From: Flavobacterium plurextorum | Lineage (GTDB): Bacteria; Bacteroidota; Bacteroidia; Flavobacteriales; Flavobacteriaceae | Length of the DNA: 64,000 bases | Direction: 5' to 3' | NCBI RefSeq assembly: GCF_002217395.1 | Contig: NZ_MUHD01000011.1 | Location: 158,063 to 222,062 of the forward strand | Shown here: in pieces, positions 16,500 to 27,213 of the stretch | How positions within the stretch are numbered: position 1 is the first letter of the stretch | Layout: the number at the start of each line of letters is the position of its first letter | The notes under the pieces: model-generated | Seen by the model: the letters and a program-made list of their open reading frames with translations, nothing else | What the model was told of the DNA's origin: nothing | Databases searched by the model: none | Made by a program: the position numbers and the translations under genes

Positions 16500-17366
16500 A
16501 TGGAGTTAAAACAAATCGAAAGGGTAAAAAAAATCTCTAAGGCCGATTTTATTTCCCAGTATGTAAAAAAACAAATCCCAGTAGTTGTTGAGGAACTGAC
16601 CGAAGATTGGCCAGCCTATAAAAATTGGAAACTTTCTTATATAAAGCAAATCGCAGGAGATTTAATTGTGCCTTTGTACGATAATAGACCGGTTAATCAT
16701 GAAGACGGTTTTAATGAGGCTCATACTAAAATGAAAATGAGCGATTATATAAATCTTCTGGAGGAAAAACCAACAAATTATCGCATCTTTCTTTATAATT
16801 TAATGAAAGAAGTTCCTGCATTAAATCACGATTTTTTATGGCCTGATATCGGTTTAAAACTTGTAAAACAAATGCCGATGTTATTTTTTGGCGGCGAAAA
16901 CTCAAAAGTGTTCATGCATTTTGATATTGACTATTCGAATATTCTTCATTTTCATTTTCATGGAGAAAAACAATGTATGCTTTTTGCTCCTGACCAATCT
17001 AAATACATGTATAAAGTACCTCACGCTTTAATTTCTAGAGAGGATATAAATTTTGATGATCCTAATTACGAAAAATTCCCTGCTCTTAAAAATGCAAAAG
17101 GTTACATTACAAACTTAAAACATGGCGAAATGCTGTATATGCCAGAAGGTTATTGGCATTATATGAAATATTTAACTCCGGGATTTTCTATGAGTCTGCG
17201 CTCATTTCCTAAAAACATAACCAATTTATCAAAAGCTGCTTATAACGTTTTTATTATGCGCTATTTTGATATCATGATGCGAAAGGTAAAAGGACAAAAA
17301 TGGATTGATTATAAGAATGAAAAAGCGATTCAAAATACTCATGAAAAGCTGCAAAAAACTTTTTAA
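16500..17366 (+). CDS. JmjC/cupin-8-like putative 2-oxoglutarate Fe(II) oxygenase
   Basis: 288-aa protein of the cupin_8 / bacterial JmjC superfamily. The double-stranded beta-helix carries the expected iron ligands H140 and D142 (MHFDIDYSN) and a distal H220 in PEGYWHYM. The N-terminus has the family's entry motif IPVVVEELTEDWPA. Members are hydroxylases of protein side chains or small molecules; the substrate here is not evident. Translation starts at ATG 16500 right after the bioB terminator. The stop lies only 6 bp from that of the convergent giant gene, with no terminator between, so antisense read-through is likely. Confidence 0.8.
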   Translation: MELKQIERVKKISKADFISQYVKKQIPVVVEELTEDWPAYKNWKLSYIKQIAGDLIVPLYDNRPVNHEDGFNEAHTKMKMSDYINLLEEKPTNYRIFLYNLMKEVPALNHDFLWPDIGLKLVKQMPMLFFGGENSKVFMHFDIDYSNILHFHFHGEKQCMLFAPDQSKYMYKVPHALISREDINFDDPNYEKFPALKNAKGYITNLKHGEMLYMPEGYWHYMKYLTPGFSMSLRSFPKNITNLSKAAYNVFIMRYFDIMMRKVKGQKWIDYKNEKAIQNTHEKLQKTF

Positions 17367-17372
17367 GAAAAA

Positions 17373-20300
17373 TTAATGAAAAACAATCTTTTGAGCTGTT
17401 GATTTTCCACTTTCAAAAATCACGTTGATCAACAATATCTGATCGCTGGATTTGAAATTTGTAATTTGGTATTCTGTGTTGTTGATTGTTTTGTTATTGA
17501 ATAGCATTTTCCCTGAAACATCAAAAACGGACACTTCTTTCATAATATCTTTTGTCGAATTTAATTTTATATTTTTTCCTTTAACCGAAACGTAAAGTGA
17601 ACTTTCTTGATTCTTAAACTGATCCGCTTCTAATGTTTGTATATTATACCGAATCGTAAAACGATCTAAAAAAGTTCCAGCTGTGGTTGTAAATTTATAA
17701 TTGCTCTCCAGAAGATTATGCATTATATTTTTGGTTTTGTCTTCTAAAAAAACCGCTTGAGTACTCAAATCACCATCGGCATGATCAATTGCAATTGAAA
17801 ACTCGCCGGCAATTGTTGAACTATAACCCAGAGCCACAAAATCTGATTTTGAAAAAGGTAAGGTACGACCTTGAATTACAAGTTTTTTATCGTCAACTAA
17901 ACTATAAAAATCAACAAATTGATTTCCATCTAGTGATTCGGCATCATAGTTTATATCATAAGCGTTAGTGGCTTCATCCATATATCCTATCAAAATTTGT
18001 TTAAACGCTCCTTTTGAATTTTCAAAATTCAGCCACAATCGATGCTTCTCTATTTTATTACTATTTCGAAAACTTCCCTCATTGAAAGGTTTAAAAAAAG
18101 TATTATTATTTCCTTGTATCCTCATGCTGTTATTAAATTCAACCGTTCCGAAAGCATTACTTGTAACAAAAAATGATTGCCCTGAAGCTATTTTACCATC
18201 AGGAATCGTTTCATTTACCCCAAAAGATGATGCTTCAGTACCAACTCCACCAACCAGATTATAGACCGCATAATCATCTGAATTATATTCAAAATTAGTA
18301 ACTGGCGTATGGTGTGTCCAAAAGTAAAATGCGCCTTTTGTTTTAAGATTGTTTTTTTTCAAAAAAACTACAGCGTCTATTGCTGATGGATAAGGATTTC
18401 CGATTAAACTAAAACTATCTGTTTCTCCTAACGCTGCTTGTACTTTTCCATTATTTGGGATTCCTTTAAAAACTGCTTCATAAACTGCTCTTGATGTTAT
18501 TGAAAAATCCTGTGGTCCTCTTATTGCATATCCTTTTCCTAATAGCATATTATTTATTCGTGGTTCTTCGATCCAACCTGTGGCAGTATCATATGACAAA
18601 TATTTATCAAACAAGGTATTGGGTGAAACATCTATTAATTTTTGATTAGCGACAGGTGAAGACCAAAACGTATAATCGTATCTTAAAATTGGTTTTGTTT
18701 TTCGAAAAAGATGAATAATTCCAGTATTCACATCACTATCGTCTGTTTGATATAAACTTGCTGTATCTTCTAAAACTAATGTTCCTAAGCCTGAATAGGA
18801 AAATTCTATACCTAAAGTATTTCCGCTTAAAAGCGTAACTGTTTTATCAGGTTCAATTGTACAGCTGCAAATATCAGCTGAAATTAGATTGGGGAAACTT
18901 TCTTTAAAAAGCACTTCTTTTCCGCTGGACGGATAACCTTTTGACCAAGAAAAACCATCCCAAATTGTAGAATCTACACATAGTTTTAATCTTGCAGCTC
19001 GATGTTTAGAAATGCCGTTGACTAAGTTAAAATCGCCGCCTATTAAAAGTCTGTAATCATTTGTAAAATTTAAAGTTAAAAGATTTTTATTGAGCTCCAC
19101 ATCAAATGAGTTATCAAAATCGCCTGTTTTCAAGAGTCTTATTAATCGCAATGCCTTACTGTTTTTATAAGTTCCTGAAAAAGCGCCTCCAACTAAAAGT
19201 TTATCATCTGGCTGTACCAAAATACAACGCACATCACCTTTACTAAAACCTGTTCCAGAAGAAAAACTATCGTCTAGACTTCCATTAGAATTTAGACGAA
19301 CAATTCTCTTTTGTGAGGAACCTTTAAATGTCAAAAATGTACCTCCTGCAATTATTTTACCATCTGATTGCATTGCAAGCGTATAAACGTGTTTATCAAA
19401 GCCAATACCTATATTAAAACTTAAATCGATACTTCCATCTTCATTTAACCGAACTAAATGAGGATATGACTGTCCGTTAAAAGTTGTGAATCTGCCTCCT
19501 GCCACTATTTTTCCGTCTGGCTGAATCAAAATATCTTCGATCACAGCATCTGCACCAACACCGACGTTAAAAGTAAAATCTCGAGATCCGTCTGGCAGTA
19601 ATCTTACTATTCTGGCGGCAGTTAAATCATTATTAAACCGAGTGAAATTGCCAGCAGCAATAATTTTATTGTCGGGCTGTAATGCTAAAACATAAACTTG
19701 GGCATTAAATCCTGTTCCAATATTAAAAGTATTATCTAAAGAGCCGTTTGGCAGTATTCTAGCAATTCTATTAGAAACTGCGTCGTTGTACTTTGTAAAA
19801 TTTCCTCCAAAAACAATTTTACCATCTTCTTGAACTACTGCAGTTTTTATTAATTTATCTGCTCCTGATTTGCCTCTGTTAAAATCTGAATCAAGTGAAC
19901 CATCATCTAATAACCGCGCAATTCGATTTACTGGTGAATTGTTGAATTGACTAAAATTGCCAAAAACCATTGTTTTTAAGTTTGCTAATGGTAAAATCTT
20001 TAATACTGAATTATCAAAACCAACTCCTGCTGACAGATAACCTGTATCAAGTTCTCCACTAGAATCTACTTTAGCCAAACCACCTTGATTTTGTCCATCA
20101 AAAACAGCAAATGAACCACCAATAAACCATGATCCTTCTTGATCTTTTGCTGCTGCAAAAACGGAAGCTGATCCAGGTCCTGAACCCAAATCAAAGTCTG
20201 ATTTTACAGTTCCATCAGCATTTAAAAGTACTGCTCTATTCACCTCATCATTTCCATATTTACTGGAAAAGGATCCTCCAACCATTATATTTCCTAAAAG

Positions 20301-21227
20301 ATCTTCTTTAATTATTTGTACTGAACCATTGCTAAAACCCGATTTTTGAAAATTTTGGTCTTGTGTGCCATCTTCATAAATACGAATAATTCTATTTGCA
20401 GTATTTCCGTTATAAAGTGTAAAGTTACCTCCTAAGAGAATTTTTCCGTCTAGTTGAACTGCAATGGCATTTACATCATCATTAAAACCAGAACCAATAT
20501 TAAAACTGTTATCAACACTTCCGTCAGGATTTAAACAAATTATTCTATTGCTTAATGTTCCATTAAATGAAATAAAATTCCCTGTAATTAAAATTTTTCC
20601 GCTTGATAGAATTCTAACATTAGTAATATTTGTAGAAGAGCCGGTTCCTGTCATAAAAGTTCGGTCTAAGGAACCGTCTTGAAGAATTCGTGCGATACGA
20701 TTTACTGTCACATTATTATATTTTGCAAAACTTCCAACGATGATAATTTTCCCATCAGACTGTTCTGCCATACTATAAATAATACCACTGCCGGCGCCCA
20801 CTGAAGTGTCAAAAGTTGAATCACGAAAACCATCGGTATTTAAGCGAATTAATCTTCCAGAATTTGCTGTGTCATAACTTGTAAACCCTCCGCCAACAAT
20901 TATTTTTCCATCGAGCTGTAAATAGACTGTATAAACTTTACCATTGAATCCTGTACCAACGGAGAAACTCTCATCGATTGTTCCGTCAGGTTTTAAACGT
21001 ATTAAAGATGAAGATGGAATTCCGTTTAAATTGGAAAAATCGCCTCCGACTATTAAATTATTATCGGGCTGTAAAAGCAAAGTTCTAACAGCGCTGTCGA
21101 AACCATCGCCTTTTGAACCATCATCGAACGTATTAAAAGCGGCATCCAATTTTCCCTGCTGTGCACTAATGAAAGTACTGGAGAGAAAAGAGACCAAAAA
21201 CAGCGGGTAAAATAGCTTTTTTATCAA
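17373..21227 (-). CDS. Giant T9SS protein with 14 delta-60 repeats
   Basis: 1284-aa predicted secreted or surface protein. A signal peptide ends near STFISAQ23. Residues about 45-760 contain 14 tandem repeats of about 51 aa of the delta-60 type (pattern DGKIIVGGxFTxYN, RIxRLxxDGSxDxxF), expected to form beta-propeller blades; 14 equals two seven-bladed propellers. A spacer with ICSCTIEPDK follows. Residues about 836-1284 form the tail shared with the other two giant proteins and end in a type C T9SS sorting signal (KIVFH). The start codon is TTG (MIKKLFYP); no in-frame ATG precedes it before a stop. Ligand unknown. Confidence 0.88.
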   Translation of the reverse strand: MIKKLFYPLFLVSFLSSTFISAQQGKLDAAFNTFDDGSKGDGFDSAVRTLLLQPDNNLIVGGDFSNLNGIPSSSLIRLKPDGTIDESFSVGTGFNGKVYTVYLQLDGKIIVGGGFTSYDTANSGRLIRLNTDGFRDSTFDTSVGAGSGIIYSMAEQSDGKIIIVGSFAKYNNVTVNRIARILQDGSLDRTFMTGTGSSTNITNVRILSSGKILITGNFISFNGTLSNRIICLNPDGSVDNSFNIGSGFNDDVNAIAVQLDGKILLGGNFTLYNGNTANRIIRIYEDGTQDQNFQKSGFSNGSVQIIKEDLLGNIMVGGSFSSKYGNDEVNRAVLLNADGTVKSDFDLGSGPGSASVFAAAKDQEGSWFIGGSFAVFDGQNQGGLAKVDSSGELDTGYLSAGVGFDNSVLKILPLANLKTMVFGNFSQFNNSPVNRIARLLDDGSLDSDFNRGKSGADKLIKTAVVQEDGKIVFGGNFTKYNDAVSNRIARILPNGSLDNTFNIGTGFNAQVYVLALQPDNKIIAAGNFTRFNNDLTAARIVRLLPDGSRDFTFNVGVGADAVIEDILIQPDGKIVAGGRFTTFNGQSYPHLVRLNEDGSIDLSFNIGIGFDKHVYTLAMQSDGKIIAGGTFLTFKGSSQKRIVRLNSNGSLDDSFSSGTGFSKGDVRCILVQPDDKLLVGGAFSGTYKNSKALRLIRLLKTGDFDNSFDVELNKNLLTLNFTNDYRLLIGGDFNLVNGISKHRAARLKLCVDSTIWDGFSWSKGYPSSGKEVLFKESFPNLISADICSCTIEPDKTVTLLSGNTLGIEFSYSGLGTLVLEDTASLYQTDDSDVNTGIIHLFRKTKPILRYDYTFWSSPVANQKLIDVSPNTLFDKYLSYDTATGWIEEPRINNMLLGKGYAIRGPQDFSITSRAVYEAVFKGIPNNGKVQAALGETDSFSLIGNPYPSAIDAVVFLKKNNLKTKGAFYFWTHHTPVTNFEYNSDDYAVYNLVGGVGTEASSFGVNETIPDGKIASGQSFFVTSNAFGTVEFNNSMRIQGNNNTFFKPFNEGSFRNSNKIEKHRLWLNFENSKGAFKQILIGYMDEATNAYDINYDAESLDGNQFVDFYSLVDDKKLVIQGRTLPFSKSDFVALGYSSTIAGEFSIAIDHADGDLSTQAVFLEDKTKNIMHNLLESNYKFTTTAGTFLDRFTIRYNIQTLEADQFKNQESSLYVSVKGKNIKLNSTKDIMKEVSVFDVSGKMLFNNKTINNTEYQITNFKSSDQILLINVIFESGKSTAQKIVFH

Positions 21228-21334
21228 AACAAGAATGTAAATTGTTTAATTTGTAAGAATTTACCGAAATTAAACTGTTCTGGTTTTAAAAACAATACCC
21301 ACTTTTAGTGATTTTTCATGTTTCTGACTTAAAC

Positions 21335-21374
21335 AAAAAATCCATCTGTATTAATCAACAGATGGATTTTTATA
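21335..21374 (-). terminator. Terminator of the 1886-aa gene
   Basis: Stem AAAATCCATCTGT / ACAGATGGATTTT with a loop of about 9; on the minus strand followed by a T-run. It separates the two giant genes, which are both on the minus strand. Confidence 0.8.
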
Positions 21375-21391
21375 ATGTCTAAAAAAGATTT

Positions 21392-24300
21392 TTAGTGAAA
21401 AATAACTTTTCTTGCAGCGGTAAAATCATTCTCTAAAGTAATTTTTACAAGTAAAACTTGATTGCTTGACTGTAAATTTGAAATCGTAAGTTCTGTATTT
21501 CCAACTTTCTTTTTTTGATATATTAGTTTCCCCGAAATATCATAAATAGATACTTCTTTAATTGGTTCTTTTACTGCTGTAACTTTTATTACTTTGTCTT
21601 TCACAGCTACTAAAAGGCCATCTTGAATATTTTCAAAATCTCCTGTTCCCAACGTTTTACCTGAAGTATAACGCAGTACAAATCTTTTATCAAAAGTTCC
21701 AACTGTTGTAGTAAAAGTGTAGTTGCCAGCTGTTAAATCATGAATAATATTGGTCGTTTTATCTTCTAAATAAACGGCTTGACTATTAAACAATCCATCT
21801 GCATGATCTATCGAAATTGTAAAATCGCCGGCAATCGTACTTTTGTAACCTAGCGGAACTAAGTCATTTGTATTAAAAGGCAGTGCACGTCCTTGAATTG
21901 CCATTAAATCTGTATCTTCAATACTGTAAAAATCTAAAAACTCATTTTCATCAAGAGTTGAAGCATCAAAATTAAAATCCCAGCTGTTTGTCGCTCCCTC
22001 AACATAACCAACTAAGGTTTGTTTAAAGGCTCCTTTTATATTGCTGCAATTAAGCCAAATACGATTTTTTTCGACCTCAGCAGTTTCTGCAGGTTTGAAA
22101 AAAGCAGAATTTACGCCACTTAATCGCATATCGTTATTAAAAATAATGTCGGTTCCCGCGTTTGGATAAATAAAGAATCCTTGTCCTGCTGCAATATTTC
22201 CATCGTTTGATGCCTGAGGATCAGTTACAGTACCACCGGTTCCTGTGTAAACAGCATAATCATTACTTGAATAATAAGACGAAACATCGTTAGGATCTGC
22301 AGTTCTAACCGGCGGCGATCCATGTGTCCAGAAATACAATGGCCCGATATGACTGTAAGTACTTAACAGTTTATCTGCTTTAATTGCTGATGGATATGGA
22401 TTACCAATTAAATTCCATTGATTGGCTGTTGGTGTAACAGGAACATCTCCATTATTTGGAACTCCAATAAAAGATGCAGGATATATCTTTTTAACAAATG
22501 GAGAAGGATCATATGTCTGTGGGGCTCTTACGTTATAACCTTTACCTGGAATCATAACGACTCCTCCATTTGGATGTATTACCCAACCAGAAACGGGATC
22601 GTAACTTGTGTATTTATCACCTAAAGTATCAGGAGACAAATCATGAAGTGTAAAACCTGACAACAGTGTTAATGGTGAAGACCAAAAAGTAATATCATAA
22701 CGATAGACCGGCGTGGTATTTCTTTTGTAAGTAATAACACCTGTATTGGGAACATTGTCTTTTTGTACTAAACTCGAATTATTCTCAAAAATTAAAGATC
22801 CGCCTGTATTGACATTTACTGAATTTGTGACATTTAGTGTTTTTCCGCTTTCAATTATTAATGAACCTTTGTCGGCTATCGATAATTTATAGGTATAAAA
22901 ATCCGTTGCAGATGCCGTTTGTTTAATTGCTGGTTTATTAGCAATTGAAGTAAGATCTGGTATTGTAATACAATCTGTAAGCTGCGGAGCTCCATTTGGT
23001 GTCCAGTTTCCAGCTGTGCTCCAGTGAACATCGACAGATCCATTCCATACTTTAGTTGTTGGAGCATTTAGAGTTACTGAAGCTGCCGCCGAGATACAAC
23101 CCGTTGCATCATCTTTTACTGTTACGCTATAAGATTGTGTTGTCGATATATTTCTTGTAAAAACTCCTGTATCATTACTATAATTTGATCCATCAATACT
23201 ATAATGATAACCGCTGTTAGGCGCTGGATTTGTTACTGTAATTATTGCTGTATTATCTGCGCATGAAGCTTGCTTAGTTACTCCTGCAGTAGGTGCTGTT
23301 CTGCCAACATTAAGATTAATAATTCCTCCTAAACTTGCAGCACAAGAATTAGCCTGCTGTGTTGTAACTGTGTAATTTCCTCCTGCTGTTGGTGTACCAC
23401 TAATTGTTACTGTTTTTGCTCCTGAGTTTGGTGTAAAATTCAATCCAGCTGGTAAACCAGTAACATCTACGCCTGTTGCTGCTCCTCCCCAAGTATAAAC
23501 GATAGGACTTATAGCAATTCCAGAACAAACCGTTTGCGTTGAAGAGCCGCCGGCGCTGGTTAAAACCAATGTTGAAACTGGGTTTAGCGTTATTGTACCT
23601 CCTAAACTTACAACTGTGCATGGAGATGCCTGCTGCGTTGCAATAGTATATGTTACTCCTGCTGCTGGTGTACCGCTAATTGTTACTGTTTTTGCCGGTA
23701 GATCTACTGAATACAATGTTGTTGGTAAACCTGTAACCGCCACTCCTGTTGCTCCTCCGCCCCAAGTATACACAATAGTTGCTAAAGCAGTTCCTGAGCA
23801 AATTGCTTGACTTGCTGATCCACTGCTTAAAACCAATGTTGAAGCTGGATTTACAGTAATTGCACCGCCTAAACTTACTGCCGTACATGGAGATGTCTGC
23901 TGCGTTGCAACAGAATATGTCGTCCCTGCTGCTGGTGTACCACTAATTGTTACTGTTTTGGCAGTTGAGTTTATCAAATACATAGATGACGGCAAACCTG
24001 TAACTACTGCTCCAGTTGCTCCTCCTCCAAAAGTATAAACTATAGAGCTTATTGCTGTTCCTGAACAAACAGTTTGATTGGCAGAGCCACTGGTTAAAAC
24101 CAATGTCGAAGCTGGATTTACAGTAAGAATTCCCGCATTAGATGTTGCTGAAGGACTGCAAATACCACTTACCACGCAACGATATCTGTAACTATTTAAT
24201 GCAACTGCCGCTCCAGTAATATTTAATGTTGCCGTTGTTACATTTGAATAAACTGCTGTATTGCCAAGGTTACTAAAAGAAGTTCCACCGTCTGTACTAA

Positions 24301-27052
24301 CTTGCCACTGGTATGTTAACGTACTTCCGGCAGCTGTAACAGTAAATGATGTATTATTACCTGCGCAAACAGTAGCATCTATTGGATGACTTGAAACTGA
24401 TGGTACCGTATTTGTTACATTTATTGTCCAAGAACCAGTAGTTGAGCACCCTCTTAGTGAAGTTGTCAAATTATAAGTTCGAGCAGTTAGTCCAGTTAAA
24501 CTTATAGAATTACTTGTATAACCAGCCGGGCTCGAAGTCCATGAGTATGAGTAAGGATCTGTCCATTTTGGAGTATTTACAAATGTCCCTGTTGGAACGG
24601 GTGATAAACTTCCTACTCCCGAAACTGTGGTACCTGTTCCTTCTATAAAACTATAACCCGCAAGTAAACCGCTTAAAGAAGCATCATACTCCACAAACCC
24701 TGAGGAAAGTGTAGAGATTTCTCCAGTAGAAAGCACTTTGTTCCAAAAGCCCAATTTGAATACTTCCCCTGTTAATCCAACCCCAAATTCATCCATTACA
24801 CCATAACCAATTTTTGTGGTAAAACTAGTATTTGAGCTATAATTTGATGTAGCACTTCCACCCGATGCTTTTAGTACTCCATTAATATACATTTTTAATC
24901 CTCCTGTCTGACCATCTCCTGTAACCGCAATATGATACCAATCATTTGTAGTAAACTCAGATTTCGAAATCTGTACTGAACCTCCTGATTGAGTCCAACA
25001 TTTCAAAAAATCTCCCTCAAAACCAACTTCAATAGCATCATTCTGCCCAAAAAGAGACATTCTATCAATGTACTTCGTAGGATCATATTTTATCCATCCC
25101 TCTATACTAAAAGTACTTCTATTACTAAGAATATTTGAACCAAAATTGATATACTGATTATTAGCACTAATAAAAGCTAAAGATGCTGGAGCCACTATAG
25201 TATTAACCGTAATTTTTCCTGTAGCATCCAAAGGACAAGAAACATTTTCGGGTGTAGCACTTGGTACTGGCGGTGAACTATATTTATAAATTAAAACTGG
25301 ACCACCAGACATTGTCGCTGTACAAGATGCTGTTTTTGAAGCTAAAACAGTATAAGTTCCAGTAGTATTAAACGCTCCAAAAACTAAAGCATTACCTGTA
25401 CCAGATAAAGGAGTCCCTACATTCACAGTACCTCTTAACAACTGATAACTCACGCCTATTTCTGACCCGCTCAAACCTATAGTCGATCCTGCTTCAGAAC
25501 TGCAATAAGCTTGATTTAGATTAGAAGCCGTTACACTTACTGAGTAATTAATTGGTGTAGTACAAGTTGCTGTAGACGTCACACTAATTCTTCCTGTAGT
25601 AGCTGAAAAATATGTATTATCTTTATATGTCGCCGAAGATGATAAACTTCCCCATGTACCTAACGCAGAGATTGCGCCACCCAATGTCAATGTTTTTGTA
25701 CTGTGCAATAAATTATTAGCAGCATTCGTATTTAAATTGGCAACTATTCCGGAGTTTATAATCAAATTATTTGAGATTGCAACTGCTGTATTTGGAAATG
25801 TTTTAACTGCTCCCGCAGTACCCGAAAATAATAAATTATAAAAATTTAAGTCTACAAAAGTTTGATTAGCACCATATAATTCAACGGTTCCAGTACCAGG
25901 TGTAAAATTAGTACCTGTGCCTGTAACATTTCCAGCAACTTTTAAAGTACTAGTGCCTCCTTGAAGTGCTCCAGAATTCATAGCCCATCCACCTGTAAAA
26001 GTATGAGTAAAACTTCCCAATGCCAATGTTGATCCGTTATTTACTCCACTTATTACCAAACTACCTCCGCTTACAGCTCCCGTAAATGTAGCTGTTGTGC
26101 TTCCACTTTTTGACATCGTTACTGTACCAGTAGTTGTAAAACCAGCAATACTTTGTGTATTTCCACCGCTAATGGTAACATCTCGATTACTAAAATTTAG
26201 TACTCCTGTTCCTGTATTAGCTAAGTTTCCTTGTATTACTAAATTTCCCGAAGGAGCAGCAGTTGTACCACTTCCTGAAAAAGTAAGATTTTGATATGTA
26301 AATCCAGTACTTATAGTTGGTGTTGCACTATAATACTCTACTGTAAAATTTGTTGGAATTGTTGGAGAAGCAAATGAATAATTTCCTCCCCAAGTTGAAG
26401 CTCCTACTCTCAAGGTACCTGCTGTAAGAGTTGGTGCACTAGATGTTGTAAGCAAAAACGTATTTGCATCAAAAGTACCAGCAATATTTTGAAAAACACC
26501 AACTGTTAATGCGTTAGCGAGCGATAACGAACCACCTGTTTTATTAACAGTAAGTCTTCCTGCGGCTCCAATTAGTCCAGAGAGTGTTTGAACATTTGCT
26601 CCTGTAAAAATTGCCACAGGTCCAGTCCCTGCAGATGTACCAGTAAATGACCAATTTCCATTTAGCGAAATGCTTCGTGTAGAATCATTATTTGTATTTC
26701 CTTTCCATGTTCCAGTACCACTTACATCTCCGTTTACTGTAAGTATATTGTTTGCTACCATATTTAATGTTCCCAGAATAGAAACACCTGCACATGTTGG
26801 GCTTCCATTTGTATTAACCGTGGCTGTCGAAACAATAATTACGGGGTCATTTGCAGCAGGCACCACTCCTGTCGTCCAAGTAGCTGGAGTATTCCAATTA
26901 CCTCCAGACGCAGTACTTATTCTAGTTGTTTGGGCAAATGAAACATTTAAAATAAAAAACATCACCAAACAAAATAGTCTTAAACTTGGGGAAAAAGTTT
27001 TTTTGGCTGTGGGGTACAAAAATTCAACACTCAAAAGTAAATTTTGAATCAT
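21392..27052 (-). CDS. Giant T9SS protein with LamG, Ig-like and tandem repeat domains
   Basis: 1886-aa predicted surface protein. A signal peptide is preceded by about 25 extra residues and ends near NVSFAQ. Residues about 41-490 are beta-strand repeats rich in Thr, Gly and Asn. Residues about 617-815 hold a LamG/concanavalin-like domain (FSIEGWIKYD, NDWYHIAV). An Ig-like domain lies at about 880-975 (YQWQVSTDGG). Three tandem repeats of about 88 aa follow (976-1247; motif TVTISGTPAAG). After a spacer, residues about 1440-1886 form the shared giant-protein tail with type C T9SS signal. Likely binds glycans or surfaces; no catalytic motif seen. Confidence 0.87.
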   Translation of the reverse strand: MIQNLLLSVEFLYPTAKKTFSPSLRLFCLVMFFILNVSFAQTTRISTASGGNWNTPATWTTGVVPAANDPVIIVSTATVNTNGSPTCAGVSILGTLNMVANNILTVNGDVSGTGTWKGNTNNDSTRSISLNGNWSFTGTSAGTGPVAIFTGANVQTLSGLIGAAGRLTVNKTGGSLSLANALTVGVFQNIAGTFDANTFLLTTSSAPTLTAGTLRVGASTWGGNYSFASPTIPTNFTVEYYSATPTISTGFTYQNLTFSGSGTTAAPSGNLVIQGNLANTGTGVLNFSNRDVTISGGNTQSIAGFTTTGTVTMSKSGSTTATFTGAVSGGSLVISGVNNGSTLALGSFTHTFTGGWAMNSGALQGGTSTLKVAGNVTGTGTNFTPGTGTVELYGANQTFVDLNFYNLLFSGTAGAVKTFPNTAVAISNNLIINSGIVANLNTNAANNLLHSTKTLTLGGAISALGTWGSLSSSATYKDNTYFSATTGRISVTSTATCTTPINYSVSVTASNLNQAYCSSEAGSTIGLSGSEIGVSYQLLRGTVNVGTPLSGTGNALVFGAFNTTGTYTVLASKTASCTATMSGGPVLIYKYSSPPVPSATPENVSCPLDATGKITVNTIVAPASLAFISANNQYINFGSNILSNRSTFSIEGWIKYDPTKYIDRMSLFGQNDAIEVGFEGDFLKCWTQSGGSVQISKSEFTTNDWYHIAVTGDGQTGGLKMYINGVLKASGGSATSNYSSNTSFTTKIGYGVMDEFGVGLTGEVFKLGFWNKVLSTGEISTLSSGFVEYDASLSGLLAGYSFIEGTGTTVSGVGSLSPVPTGTFVNTPKWTDPYSYSWTSSPAGYTSNSISLTGLTARTYNLTTSLRGCSTTGSWTINVTNTVPSVSSHPIDATVCAGNNTSFTVTAAGSTLTYQWQVSTDGGTSFSNLGNTAVYSNVTTATLNITGAAVALNSYRYRCVVSGICSPSATSNAGILTVNPASTLVLTSGSANQTVCSGTAISSIVYTFGGGATGAVVTGLPSSMYLINSTAKTVTISGTPAAGTTYSVATQQTSPCTAVSLGGAITVNPASTLVLSSGSASQAICSGTALATIVYTWGGGATGVAVTGLPTTLYSVDLPAKTVTISGTPAAGVTYTIATQQASPCTVVSLGGTITLNPVSTLVLTSAGGSSTQTVCSGIAISPIVYTWGGAATGVDVTGLPAGLNFTPNSGAKTVTISGTPTAGGNYTVTTQQANSCAASLGGIINLNVGRTAPTAGVTKQASCADNTAIITVTNPAPNSGYHYSIDGSNYSNDTGVFTRNISTTQSYSVTVKDDATGCISAAASVTLNAPTTKVWNGSVDVHWSTAGNWTPNGAPQLTDCITIPDLTSIANKPAIKQTASATDFYTYKLSIADKGSLIIESGKTLNVTNSVNVNTGGSLIFENNSSLVQKDNVPNTGVITYKRNTTPVYRYDITFWSSPLTLLSGFTLHDLSPDTLGDKYTSYDPVSGWVIHPNGGVVMIPGKGYNVRAPQTYDPSPFVKKIYPASFIGVPNNGDVPVTPTANQWNLIGNPYPSAIKADKLLSTYSHIGPLYFWTHGSPPVRTADPNDVSSYYSSNDYAVYTGTGGTVTDPQASNDGNIAAGQGFFIYPNAGTDIIFNNDMRLSGVNSAFFKPAETAEVEKNRIWLNCSNIKGAFKQTLVGYVEGATNSWDFNFDASTLDENEFLDFYSIEDTDLMAIQGRALPFNTNDLVPLGYKSTIAGDFTISIDHADGLFNSQAVYLEDKTTNIIHDLTAGNYTFTTTVGTFDKRFVLRYTSGKTLGTGDFENIQDGLLVAVKDKVIKVTAVKEPIKEVSIYDISGKLIYQKKKVGNTELTISNLQSSNQVLLVKITLENDFTAARKVIFH
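23310..24123 (-). repeat. Three tandem coding repeats of about 270 bp
   Basis: Within the 1886-aa gene, three adjacent segments (about 24123-23856, 23855-23589, 23588-23310) encode similar 88-90-aa modules. Each has a QTVCSG-type start, YTWGGGATG, VTGLP, KTVTISGTP and a final SLGG. DNA similarity is high enough to see by eye, which suggests relatively recent duplication. Confidence 0.8.
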
Positions 27053-27213
27053 AATAAATTGGGGGATTTATTTAAATTTGTTTTTGGTTTTATAGAAACC
27101 ACCACAACCAATTTATTTTTTAGATATAAATAACTTTGGATCTTATTTACATTAAAAAAATAAAGGCTAATATTCTGTTTTTCACACAGTCTATAATGTG
27201 TAATTCTATAGTA

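Noticed and set aside
23310..24123. Possible CRISPR-like periodic repeats
   Set aside because: The units are about 270 bp, in frame and encode tandem protein modules without spacers.
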